This document shows, piece by piece, positions 8,670 through 14,533 of a stretch of 17,696 bases of DNA (positions are counted from its first letter, which is position 1; every line of letters starts with the position of its first letter). Below the pieces are notes generated by a model that saw nothing but the letters and a program-made list of their open reading frames with translations, searched no databases and was not told the DNA's origin. The position numbers were made by a program, and so were the translations under genes. Source of the DNA: Selenomonadaceae bacterium UBA2897 (GTDB taxonomy: Bacteria; Bacillota; Negativicutes; Selenomonadales; Selenomonadaceae); contig DEDT01000035.1 of NCBI GenBank assembly GCA_002350105.1, positions 6,503-24,198 of the forward strand. The letters run 5' to 3'.

Positions 8670-9937
8670 GTGTCCAGCCTCCTATCCATTAAGCAAAGCG
8701 CCTGCAGATAGATATTGGCGCCTTTGACGACATCGGCATCGCGGCTGTATTCCTGCGGGCAGTGGCTGTAGCCATCGACGCTCGCGATGAAGAGCATGCC
8801 TGCAGGCCCCAGACGCGCCATGTTCGCCGCATCGTGCCCCGCCATGCTCACGAGCACCTGGTCGCGCTGTCCCGCCGCCACGCAGGCGTCGTGAATCGCG
8901 TCGCGCACCACGGGATGCATGGGCATCTCGGACTGGTCGAGGTTCAGCGTACGCGTGATTTGCACCTGGCGCCGCGCCGCAATCTCATTGATGGCCTTGC
9001 CCAATTGCCCGAGGGCCTGCTGGCGCAGGGCCGGGTCAGCCGTGCGCAGGTCGAGCGACATGGTGACCGTCCCGGGCACGATGTTCGAGGCGTTGGGGCT
9101 CACCTCGATATGGCCGATGGTCGCAGCCACGCCGGCGAGCGCGGGGTCTTTGATGAGGCTTTCCACCGCCAGCACCACTTCCGCCGCCGCAGCCAGCGCA
9201 TCGCGCCGGTCTTTATACAGCGTCGTGCCCGCGTGGTTGGCCTCGCCCTGCACTGTGATGACCTCGCGGTAAATGCCCGTGATGCAGGAGACGGCAGCCG
9301 CCGTCTCACCCGCGTCGATGAGGCGCCGCCCCTGCTCGATGTGGCATTCCATGAAGCCCGCGAAGCAGCCGGGCTGCAGCCGTGCGCGATCGATGGCCGC
9401 CGCATCGCCGCCCATGCGGTCGATGGCCGCGGTCAGGGCCTCGCCCGTGTCGCGATGATGGAGCCTCGCGATATCCGCGCTAGTCAGCCGCCCGCAGAGC
9501 ACCCTCGAGCCGAAGGTCGAGATGCCGAAACCGTTGGGCTCCTCACCCGCAAAGGAGAGCAGCCAGACGGGATGCCTGAGCCTGACACCCTGCTCCTGCA
9601 GGCTGTGCAGTGCCTCTGTCGCCATGAGCACGCCCAGCGCGCCGTCGAAGCGGCCGCCATTCGGCACCGTATCGTGATGCGAGCCGATGATGAGCGGTTT
9701 CAGCCCCGGCTCCGTACCTGCGGCGCCCTCGCCCCAGAGGTTGAGCACGGGGTCCGTGCGCACCGTGAGGCCGAGTTCCTGCTCCCAGCATCGCCGTAGC
9801 CAGCCCCGCGCCTCGATGTCGGCGTCACTCGCCAGCTGGCGATCGATGCCTCCCTGGGCGTTGGCGCCGATGGCAGCCAGCGCCTGCAGACGTGCGAGCA
9901 GTCGCTCGCCGTTCACCCGAAGTTCAGTTTTTGCCAT
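8666..9937 (-). CDS. M20-family Zn amidohydrolase (carbamoylase/allantoate amidohydrolase-like), probable formylglutamate hydrolase
   Basis: A 423-residue dinuclear metallohydrolase of the N-carbamoyl-L-amino-acid hydrolase / allantoate amidohydrolase / ureidopropionase family. Metal-site motifs are GSHHDTVPNGGRFDG (His87, Asp98), FAGEEPNGFGISTFGSR (Glu132-Glu133), ECHIEQG, GEANHAGTTLYKDRRDA (dimerisation lid) and the final His in GYSHCPQEYS. Context makes N-formyl-L-glutamate > glutamate + formate the likely job, replacing HutG; N-carbamoyl-glutamate is an alternative. I start at the ATG at 9937, because GAGGGG lies 6 bases before it and would abut the ATG two codons earlier. It is the first gene of the hut unit, after a 264-bp leader region, and overlaps the next gene by 4 bp. 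Confidence 0.85.
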   Translation of the reverse strand: MAKTELRVNGERLLARLQALAAIGANAQGGIDRQLASDADIEARGWLRRCWEQELGLTVRTDPVLNLWGEGAAGTEPGLKPLIIGSHHDTVPNGGRFDGALGVLMATEALHSLQEQGVRLRHPVWLLSFAGEEPNGFGISTFGSRVLCGRLTSADIARLHHRDTGEALTAAIDRMGGDAAAIDRARLQPGCFAGFMECHIEQGRRLIDAGETAAAVSCITGIYREVITVQGEANHAGTTLYKDRRDALAAAAEVVLAVESLIKDPALAGVAATIGHIEVSPNASNIVPGTVTMSLDLRTADPALRQQALGQLGKAINEIAARRQVQITRTLNLDQSEMPMHPVVRDAIHDACVAAGQRDQVLVSMAGHDAANMARLGPAGMLFIASVDGYSHCPQEYSRDADVVKGANIYLQALCLMDRRLDT

Positions 9938-9987
9938 TGTCATCCCCTCTTCCGTGATAATTGCTATATTCCCCTTGGTTATATATT

Positions 9988-9998
9988 GATAATATCAT
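9988..9998. promoter_or_regulatory. Short palindrome TGATAATATCA near a possible downstream promoter of the M20 gene
   Basis: A perfect 5-bp inverted repeat around one base. On the minus strand it overlaps GATATT, which lies 17 bp after TTGTCT (both 4 of 6 consensus matches). This could be a second promoter/operator for the hut unit located after the terminator. Both hexamers are weak, so this is tentative. Confidence 0.3.
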
Positions 9999-10006
9999 TC
10001 AGAATC

Positions 10007-10133
10007 AGATAAAAGACAAGCGCAAAACCATTGCTTTTCCTGCGCAGCAGGGCGAAAAAAGAAAAGACGCTTAGGCTCGAGCCTAAACGTCTTTGTTTAT
10101 GCTATGCTATGCGATTGTCTTGTTACCTTATCT
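10007..10133 (-). promoter_or_regulatory. Structured leader: long inverted repeat enclosing a terminator, upstream of the hut unit
   Basis: On the minus strand AGATAA pairs with TTATCT; after a 6-base bulge AAGACAA pairs with TTGTCTT; and after one T-C mismatch CGCA pairs with TGCG. These arms (10110-10133 and 10007-10024) bracket the intrinsic terminator and a small CCTGC-TGC-GCAGG hairpin (about 10039-10051). The result would be a closed multi-branched RNA of about 127 nt before the M20 gene. It matches no riboswitch class that I recognise. It could be a leader attenuator or a mobile-element relic with inverted ends; no flanking duplication was seen. Confidence 0.5.
10054..10094 (-). terminator. 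Intrinsic terminator between rpiR and the hut unit
   Basis: AAAGACGTTTAGGC and GCCTAAGCGTCTTT form a 14-bp stem with one G-U pair around the loop TCGA, then TTTTCTTTTTTC on the minus strand. It lies 107 bp after the rpiR stop and about 117 bp before the M20 start. It may end rpiR transcription. If the TTGACA promoter upstream of it is active, it would instead attenuate the hut unit. On the plus strand it is followed by only a short T-rich stretch and no gene uses it there. Confidence 0.85.
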
Positions 10134-10136
10134 TTT

Positions 10137-10156
10137 ATTGACACATCTCTGTCAAT
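10137..10156. promoter_or_regulatory. Operator-like palindrome ATTGACA-N6-TGTCAAT
   Basis: Perfect 7-bp arms around CATCTC, a dyad of the size bound by dimeric regulators. It starts about 4 bp after the -10 box of the upstream TTGACA promoter, around the expected transcription start, where a repressor would block initiation. The adjacent RpiR-family gene is the natural candidate for the binding protein. Confidence 0.5.
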
Positions 10157-10160
10157 CCTT

Positions 10161-10194
10161 ACAATACTACAGCTTACACATTTTGTCAATACAT
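10161..10194 (-). promoter_or_regulatory. Probable promoter of the hut unit (TTGACA-17-TATTGT)
   Basis: The minus strand has a perfect -35 TTGACA (10184-10189), a 17-bp spacer and TATTGT (10161-10166, 4 of 6). The -35 lies within ATGTATTGACA (10184-10194), the same 11 bases as at the hutI-hutH junction. It begins only a few bases after the rpiR stop. Use of this promoter would place the terminator and the long inverted repeat inside the leader of the M20-hutUI message. Confidence 0.55.
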
Positions 10195-10201
10195 ACAGGC
10201 A

Positions 10202-11074
10202 TCATCGACTGAAGTATACATTATTTTCGATTTCCACCGCCTCGATCTCCGCCATGCGCTGCTGCAAATCCGGCATGCGCTTCGCCGCATCCTGCATGAG
10301 GATGTTAAAGAACATGAGCGGCGTGCTGTAGACATCGAAAAGCGAGGACGTCGTGATGGGCGTCAGTACTGTGGAAGCCGCCAGCGGCACGATGGGCGAG
10401 AGCCGCGAGTCCGTGACCGCCAGGAAGGGAAAGTGGCGCCGGTGCATGCGCTGGCAGAAATGAATCAGGCTGTTGGCATAGCGCGGGAACGACACGACGA
10501 TGACATTGCAGTCATCCGTGCGCCCCACCTCCAGCGTCTCCCATCGTGGGCTTTCAGGTGTCACCGTATGTACGTTGGCGCGCATCTTGTTCAACTCATA
10601 ACCGAGATGCGGCAGCAGCGTCGCCGAGAGACGTGCCGAAACCAGATACAGGGGCAGCGGTGAGATGATAGCCGCGACCATCTTCTCGTAGGCCTCCCCC
10701 TGGGCGATTTCCGACAGGGACTCCATATTACGCAGTTCCTGCGTCAGGATGCCGCGCCGATGCTGGGGATTGACCGCCGCATTGTTGTTGAGTTGCAGGC
10801 GCTGCGGCCCCGTGAGACTCTGGCTCACCACCTCCTGTAGGTTGCGCAGGAAACCGTTGTAGCCTTTGTAGCCCAGCGTCATGAAGAAACGAGAGACACT
10901 GCCCTGGCTAACCCCCATCTTCACGGCCAGTTCATTGGCCGTGAGGAAGATGATCTGCAGATAGTTCTTCTCGATATAGAGCGCGATGCGCTGATAGGTC
11001 GGCGACTCCCGCCCCGCTCGCGTGATCATGGCCATAAGCCCTGCGATATCGTGAAATACTGCCTGCTGTTCCAT
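10202..11074 (-). CDS. RpiR-family transcriptional regulator (HTH + SIS)
   Basis: A DNA-binding regulator of 290 residues. The N-terminal RpiR helix-turn-helix domain covers about residues 5-85, with the HTH around FLTANELAVKMGVSQGSVSRF (residues 43-63). The C-terminal part, about 125-270, is a SIS-type sugar/phosphate-binding fold (LYLVSARLSATLLPHLGYELN, VIVVSFPRYANSLIHFCQ), though its ligand here may be a hut intermediate. I start at the ATG at 11074, with GGGAGG 8 bases upstream; the upstream GTG/ATG at 11131/11128 would overlap the -10 box and lack a spaced ribosome site. It has its own promoter and lies between the AcnX/HutD operon and the hut unit, so it likely controls one or both. Activator or repressor action cannot be told from sequence. 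Confidence 0.9.
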   Translation of the reverse strand: MEQQAVFHDIAGLMAMITRAGRESPTYQRIALYIEKNYLQIIFLTANELAVKMGVSQGSVSRFFMTLGYKGYNGFLRNLQEVVSQSLTGPQRLQLNNNAAVNPQHRRGILTQELRNMESLSEIAQGEAYEKMVAAIISPLPLYLVSARLSATLLPHLGYELNKMRANVHTVTPESPRWETLEVGRTDDCNVIVVSFPRYANSLIHFCQRMHRRHFPFLAVTDSRLSPIVPLAASTVLTPITTSSLFDVYSTPLMFFNILMQDAAKRMPDLQQRMAEIEAVEIENNVYFSR

Positions 11075-11114
11075 AAGCTCAGCCTCCCTCATGTCCGTCA
11101 TGCCCGATTTTTGT

Positions 11115-11143
11115 ATTATACCATACATCACCTCCGCTGGCGA
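11115..11143 (-). promoter_or_regulatory. Promoter of rpiR (extended -10)
   Basis: The minus strand shows TGGTATAAT, a perfect extended -10 with TATAAT at 11115-11120, and TCGCCA (4 of 6) 17 bp upstream at 11138-11143. The expected transcript begins about 30-35 nt before the start codon at 11074. It supports an rpiR unit separate from hutD and argues against the longer rpiR reading frame. Confidence 0.75.
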
Positions 11144-11172
11144 ATCCTTTTATTCAGCCTCATACTTTGGCT

Positions 11173-11778
11173 TCATGAGACTGGTTCCCGCCACAGCTGC
11201 ACGTGCACGAGCAGGCCCGTCTCGTCCTGCGGCAGCAGCTGCAGCTCGCCTGGGCGCTGCAAGACCAGCAGGCCGCCCTCGGCCAGGAGCTGTTTCCCAG
11301 CCGCCTGCCAGCGGTAGCTGCCCTGCGCCGCATAGAGGAAATCATGCCCGCAAAGGGCGATTGCCAGCGTCTCCCGCCCCGTCGGATAGCCTTTGACCGC
11401 AGCCCGGTAGCCGCTGCCGCGCCGCAGCATTACGTTGAAGTCCCGGCACTGCCCCCAGCTGTCCGTGGCCGCACCGCCGGAAAAGGCATCGACGGCCAGG
11501 GGCGGCAGCGTCTTGACGGGACCGCCGTCGTGCTGCAGCTTCACCGTACCCACGAGGGGCATGAGCAGGCGATTGTAATCCGGCAGATGTGTAAAATGCG
11601 ACTCCGGCACCTCGACGGTGGCCGAGCTCAGACGCAGCGTGAAGTCGCACCCCGCATAGCTCGTGCCCGCCGGCGCGAGATAGAGCTCCCGCGTCTGCCC
11701 GCCAGACCAATCCGTGACCATCTGCGCCTCAGGCGGGATATAGCGCCAGAACGGCACCGCTGCCAGATCTGCTGCCAT
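11173..11778 (-). CDS. hutD: HutD/Ves family protein
   Basis: A 201-residue bicupin-like protein of the HutD family, often found in hut operons and proposed in Pseudomonas to set an upper limit on hut expression; its molecular function is not settled. Family blocks are DWSGGQTRELYLAP (residues 23-36), FTLRLSSATVEVPESHFTHLPDYNRLLMPLVG, LQHDGG and DAFSGGAATDSWGQCRDFNVMLRRG. I start at the ATG at 11778, with GGGGTG 6 bases upstream and 19 bp after the binding-protein stop; the longer frame from 11832 would overlap that gene. It is the last gene of the AcnX operon and not inside the hut unit, but the hut genes follow just after rpiR. A regulatory or ligand-binding role shared by both operons is plausible. 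Confidence 0.88.
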   Translation of the reverse strand: MAADLAAVPFWRYIPPEAQMVTDWSGGQTRELYLAPAGTSYAGCDFTLRLSSATVEVPESHFTHLPDYNRLLMPLVGTVKLQHDGGPVKTLPPLAVDAFSGGAATDSWGQCRDFNVMLRRGSGYRAAVKGYPTGRETLAIALCGHDFLYAAQGSYRWQAAGKQLLAEGGLLVLQRPGELQLLPQDETGLLVHVQLWREPVS

Positions 11779-11797
11779 AGTGCTCACCCCGCTTTGC

Positions 11798-12823
11798 TTA
11801 CTCCGCATCGATGAAGGAACCGTCGATGACATCTTCCGGCGCCACGGCCTTGTCGATGAGGTTAATCTTCAACCAGAGATCCGAGGCCGTCTTGACGATC
11901 TTGTAGAACTCGCCGGGGTTCTCCTTCGTGCCGAAATATTTCTTGTTGGCCTCTTTATCATAGAACGTGACGCCCTTCATCTCATCCTTGATCGCTTCCG
12001 GCTTCTCACCGAGGTGCTTGGCCATGATTTCCATGGCTTCATCCGGATGCTCCTTCATGAAGGCCAGCGCATCGTACCAGCCGGCCACGATGGCCTTGGC
12101 CGCCTCGGGATGTGCGTCGATGGTCTCCTGGCTCAGCGCCAGCGTATCGACGATGACGCCCGGCGTCGCCTTGCTGTCTACGAGCGTATGGCCGAAATCC
12201 GTCTTGTTGGCCTTGGACAGCCACGGCTCCCAGGTCACGGCCGCATCGACATTGCCCGCGACAAAAGCCGCGCCCGCATCACCGGCGCCCATGGACTGCA
12301 CGTCAAAATCCTTCAGCGACATGCCCTTCTGCTCCAGCATGTACTGGAACCAGAAGAAGTCCGCGCCGCCCGTCGTATCCATAGCGACTTTCTTGCCCTT
12401 CAGGGACTCGATGCTCGTGAACTCCTTCTTCGCGATGACGCCATCGCCGCCCGAGGAAGTATCGAGCGCGACAATCTGTTTCAGCTTGATGCCCGCGGCC
12501 GCCGTCACGACCTGCGTATCGGCCGTCGTGGAGACGCCCTGAATCTTGCCCGCCTTCAGCGCGCTGCGGCTGTCGGATTTCGACTCCACGGACTGGATTT
12601 CCACATCCGCGCCGTGCGCCTTGAAGAAGCCCTTATCCTGCGCGATGTAAAGCGGCGCAAAGCCGATCCACGACGCCTGGCCGAGGATAATTTTCGGCTG
12701 CTCGCCGCCCGAGCCGCTGCCTGAGCTCTTGCTCGCCGTATTGCTGCCGCCGCAGCCGATGGCCGCCGCGCAGAGACAGAGCGACAGGGCTGCCGCCGTA
12801 ATTTTCTTCATCATGCCTTTCAT
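11798..12823 (-). CDS. SsuA/TauA/NMT1-type ABC substrate-binding lipoprotein
   Basis: Extracytoplasmic binding protein, 341 residues. The signal peptide has Lys6-Lys7, a hydrophobic stretch and the lipobox AIGC (Cys24), then a Ser/Gly linker. The mature domain starts KIILGQASWIGFAPLYIAQDKGFFKAHGADVEI, typical of sulfonate/taurine/nitrate/pyrimidine-precursor binding proteins, followed by KVAMDTTGGADFFWFQYMLEQKG and AAFVAGNVDAAVTWEPWL. GGGAG lies about 9 bases upstream of the start. Its partner is most likely the TauB-like ATPase encoded at 15849-16655 in the same operon, from which it is separated by the LarA-like and AcnX genes. The permease is not in the window. The ligand cannot be told from sequence; a small organic acid or amino-acid derivative used by LarA/AcnX is an inference. 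Confidence 0.93.
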   Translation of the reverse strand: MKGMMKKITAAALSLCLCAAAIGCGGSNTASKSSGSGSGGEQPKIILGQASWIGFAPLYIAQDKGFFKAHGADVEIQSVESKSDSRSALKAGKIQGVSTTADTQVVTAAAGIKLKQIVALDTSSGGDGVIAKKEFTSIESLKGKKVAMDTTGGADFFWFQYMLEQKGMSLKDFDVQSMGAGDAGAAFVAGNVDAAVTWEPWLSKANKTDFGHTLVDSKATPGVIVDTLALSQETIDAHPEAAKAIVAGWYDALAFMKEHPDEAMEIMAKHLGEKPEAIKDEMKGVTFYDKEANKKYFGTKENPGEFYKIVKTASDLWLKINLIDKAVAPEDVIDGSFIDAE

Positions 12824-12858
12824 GATTGAACACTCCCTTCTGTCACGATAGAAAACCC

Positions 12859-12881
12859 CGCCGCGCAGAATCTGCCCGGCG
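12859..12881 (-). repeat. Stem-loop in the AcnX small subunit - binding protein gap
   Basis: CGCCG pairs with CGGCG and, after a G-G mismatch, GCAG pairs with CTGC around ATT. GGGGTTTT follows on the minus strand, so the T-run is short and interrupted from the stem by G residues. It may act as a weak terminator or as a 3'-end stabiliser that changes the ratio of binding protein to AcnX. Confidence 0.4.
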
Positions 12882-12913
12882 CTGACCGTCCCAGGTAAAA
12901 TGCCCTGCGGTCT

Positions 12914-13327
12914 TTATTTGCCCGGCTGCACCGCAAGGGTGCCGCCGTCAGCATCGAGTTCAGCCAGCTCACCGTCTTTCGCCGTCTCATAAAATTCCTG
13001 GGGTAAACGGTTCACGAGCGGCATATCGAAGATAATCGCGCTCGCGGCCAGCGTCGTATCGGCGGACTCCACGACGAGCCCTGCGGGTGACATGCCGCTG
13101 AGCTGCAGCTGGTAGAGGCCATCGGCCTGCACGACCGAGCTACCCTTGCCGTAAGGGAACACGAGGATTTTGCCCGTGATACTTTGGCCGTAGAGCTCGT
13201 GCTCCTTCTCGATGACCTTGCCCGTCTTGGGGTCGATGAGATAAAAGCAGAGCGGGTCCTTGGTAAAGAGCAGTTCGCCCTTAGCCTTGCCCTTGGCGAT
13301 TTTATGGCAGGTATACGTCTGTGCCAT
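12914..13327 (-). CDS. Aconitase X small (swivel) subunit, DUF126
   Basis: A 137-residue protein of the AcnX swivelling-domain family (DUF126). It is the small subunit of a two-subunit AcnX dehydratase. Visible family features are KGELLFTKDPLCFYLIDPKTG, HELYGQSITGKILVFPYGKGSSV (the Gly/Ser loop that closes on the active site), LYQLQLSGMSPAGLVV and ASAIIFDMPLVNRL. The start is one base after the stop of the large subunit (TGAaATG) with AAAGGAG 9 bases upstream, so the two are translationally coupled and probably made in equal amounts. Characterised AcnX enzymes include cis-3-hydroxy-L-proline dehydratase and archaeal phosphomevalonate dehydratase. The substrate here is unassigned. Confidence 0.88.
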   Translation of the reverse strand: MAQTYTCHKIAKGKAKGELLFTKDPLCFYLIDPKTGKVIEKEHELYGQSITGKILVFPYGKGSSVVQADGLYQLQLSGMSPAGLVVESADTTLAASAIIFDMPLVNRLPQEFYETAKDGELAELDADGGTLAVQPGK

Positions 13328-13328
13328 T

Positions 13329-14528
13329 TCAATACACTCCTTTCAAAGCCGCCTCGACACATTCCTCGAGCGGTGCAATGACGAATTCCATCTGGCGGCG
13401 CTTCGTGTAGTAGGTGCATTTCGGCGAATCCGTAATGCCCTTCTTGCCGTAGAGGAATTTCCAGCAGGGCTGGTCCATGCAGGTATCCTCGACGATTTCG
13501 CCGCCCGCCGCGCGCAGAATGTCAAAATAGCCCATCTTCTGCGCCAAGCGGCGCGTGAGCGAGGAGGTCATGACGAAGAACGGCACAGCGAACTGCTGGC
13601 CTTTGACCATCTGCGCGATGGTCGCGACCTGGTCAATCGTGAAGTGCGGGCAGCCGAAGAGCGCGAAGTCGATTTTGCCGCCCGGCGCCGTGAGCTCTTT
13701 TTGCATGCCGTCGAGGTCGGCCTGCGTAATGGTGACCTCCTTCTTCGGCTTTTTGCCCTGGAACGGGTCGCCCCAGACTTTGGCCTCCGGCGTGAAGCCA
13801 ATGATGTGATAGAGCGCCACGTTGCCGCCCGTATTGAGCTGGGCGCCGAGGTTCATGAGCGACTCCTTCGTCGGGTTCTCGAGGCCGTCGAAGACCGGCA
13901 CGCCGAAGCCCGTCTTGGACGGGGCCACATAGCCGAGCATCTGGTAGTCGAAATCACTCTTCATCTCCGCCTCGACGTGCACGAGGATGTCGCCCGCGCG
14001 GTTCTCGTCGAGCAGGTAGCCGTAATACGGCGTAACGCCCGTGACCGCCGAGCAGAGCGCACTTTGGGCGGCCTCGCGGTTCGTGCGCGCGCCGTAGACC
14101 GAATTCACAAAAGGCGTGGCGCTCGACTCCGAGAAAGAAATAACCTCGCCGTAGCGCGGCACGTTGCGCTCCAGATACGGCGTGCAGTCATAAGTCATGA
14201 TGGCGCCGAGCTGGTTGTAGGCCGCATGAGTGCGTTGCACAATCTCCATATCTGCCGCCTCAACGGGGCAGATTGCGTTGAGCTGCTCGGGGTTGAAGCT
14301 CGGATTGACCGTGGGGCGCACGCGGCAGTGCGCACCGCCCTTGGCCAGTTTCTCCGCGAACCAGAGGTCCGCCTCCTGATTGCTCAGCGCCACATGGGTG
14401 CGCGTGACCGGCACCATATAGGGCGCGTCATAGGCCTCGCCGATGGCGATGAGCACCTGCATCGCGAGCTGCGTGCCCGGGCCGTATTTGCCGTCGGCCA
14501 TCGCCTGTTCTTCTGCCGTCAGTTTCAT
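13329..14528 (-). CDS. Aconitase X catalytic (large) subunit, DUF521
   Basis: A 399-residue iron-sulfur dehydratase subunit of the aconitase-X family. Hallmarks are GGAHCRVRPTVNPS (65-78), YDCTPYL (113-119), FSESSATPFVNSVYGARTNRE (132-152) and a C-terminal EDTCMDQPCW (about 347-356). Cys115, Cys350 and Cys355 are candidate cluster or active-site residues. It should eliminate water from a hydroxy-acid or hydroxy-amino-acid. Known relatives dehydrate cis-3-hydroxy-L-proline (bacteria) or 5-phosphomevalonate (archaea); neither a pyrroline-2-carboxylate reductase nor mevalonate genes are present here. I start at the ATG at 14528 because AAAGGA lies 8 bases upstream, whereas the ATG at 14537 directly abuts that site. 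It follows the LarA-like gene by 5 bp. Confidence 0.9.
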   Translation of the reverse strand: MKLTAEEQAMADGKYGPGTQLAMQVLIAIGEAYDAPYMVPVTRTHVALSNQEADLWFAEKLAKGGAHCRVRPTVNPSFNPEQLNAICPVEAADMEIVQRTHAAYNQLGAIMTYDCTPYLERNVPRYGEVISFSESSATPFVNSVYGARTNREAAQSALCSAVTGVTPYYGYLLDENRAGDILVHVEAEMKSDFDYQMLGYVAPSKTGFGVPVFDGLENPTKESLMNLGAQLNTGGNVALYHIIGFTPEAKVWGDPFQGKKPKKEVTITQADLDGMQKELTAPGGKIDFALFGCPHFTIDQVATIAQMVKGQQFAVPFFVMTSSLTRRLAQKMGYFDILRAAGGEIVEDTCMDQPCWKFLYGKKGITDSPKCTYYTKRRQMEFVIAPLEECVEAALKGVY

Positions 14529-14533
14529 TTCTA

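Noticed and set aside
10096..10110. Repeated TAGCA units before the terminator as a Bacillus HutP-like binding site
   Set aside because: HutP sites have UAG triplets with 4-base spacers; here the spacing is 2 bases and there are too few copies. No hutP gene is present in the window.
10007..10133. MITE or insertion-element relic with inverted ends
   Set aside because: Inverted ends are present, but no flanking duplication and no second copy were seen in the window. A leader RNA explains the position better.
11132..11172. Possible terminator after hutD (AGCC...GGCT)
   Set aside because: The stem is only about 4 bp and no U-run follows, so it is not a convincing terminator.
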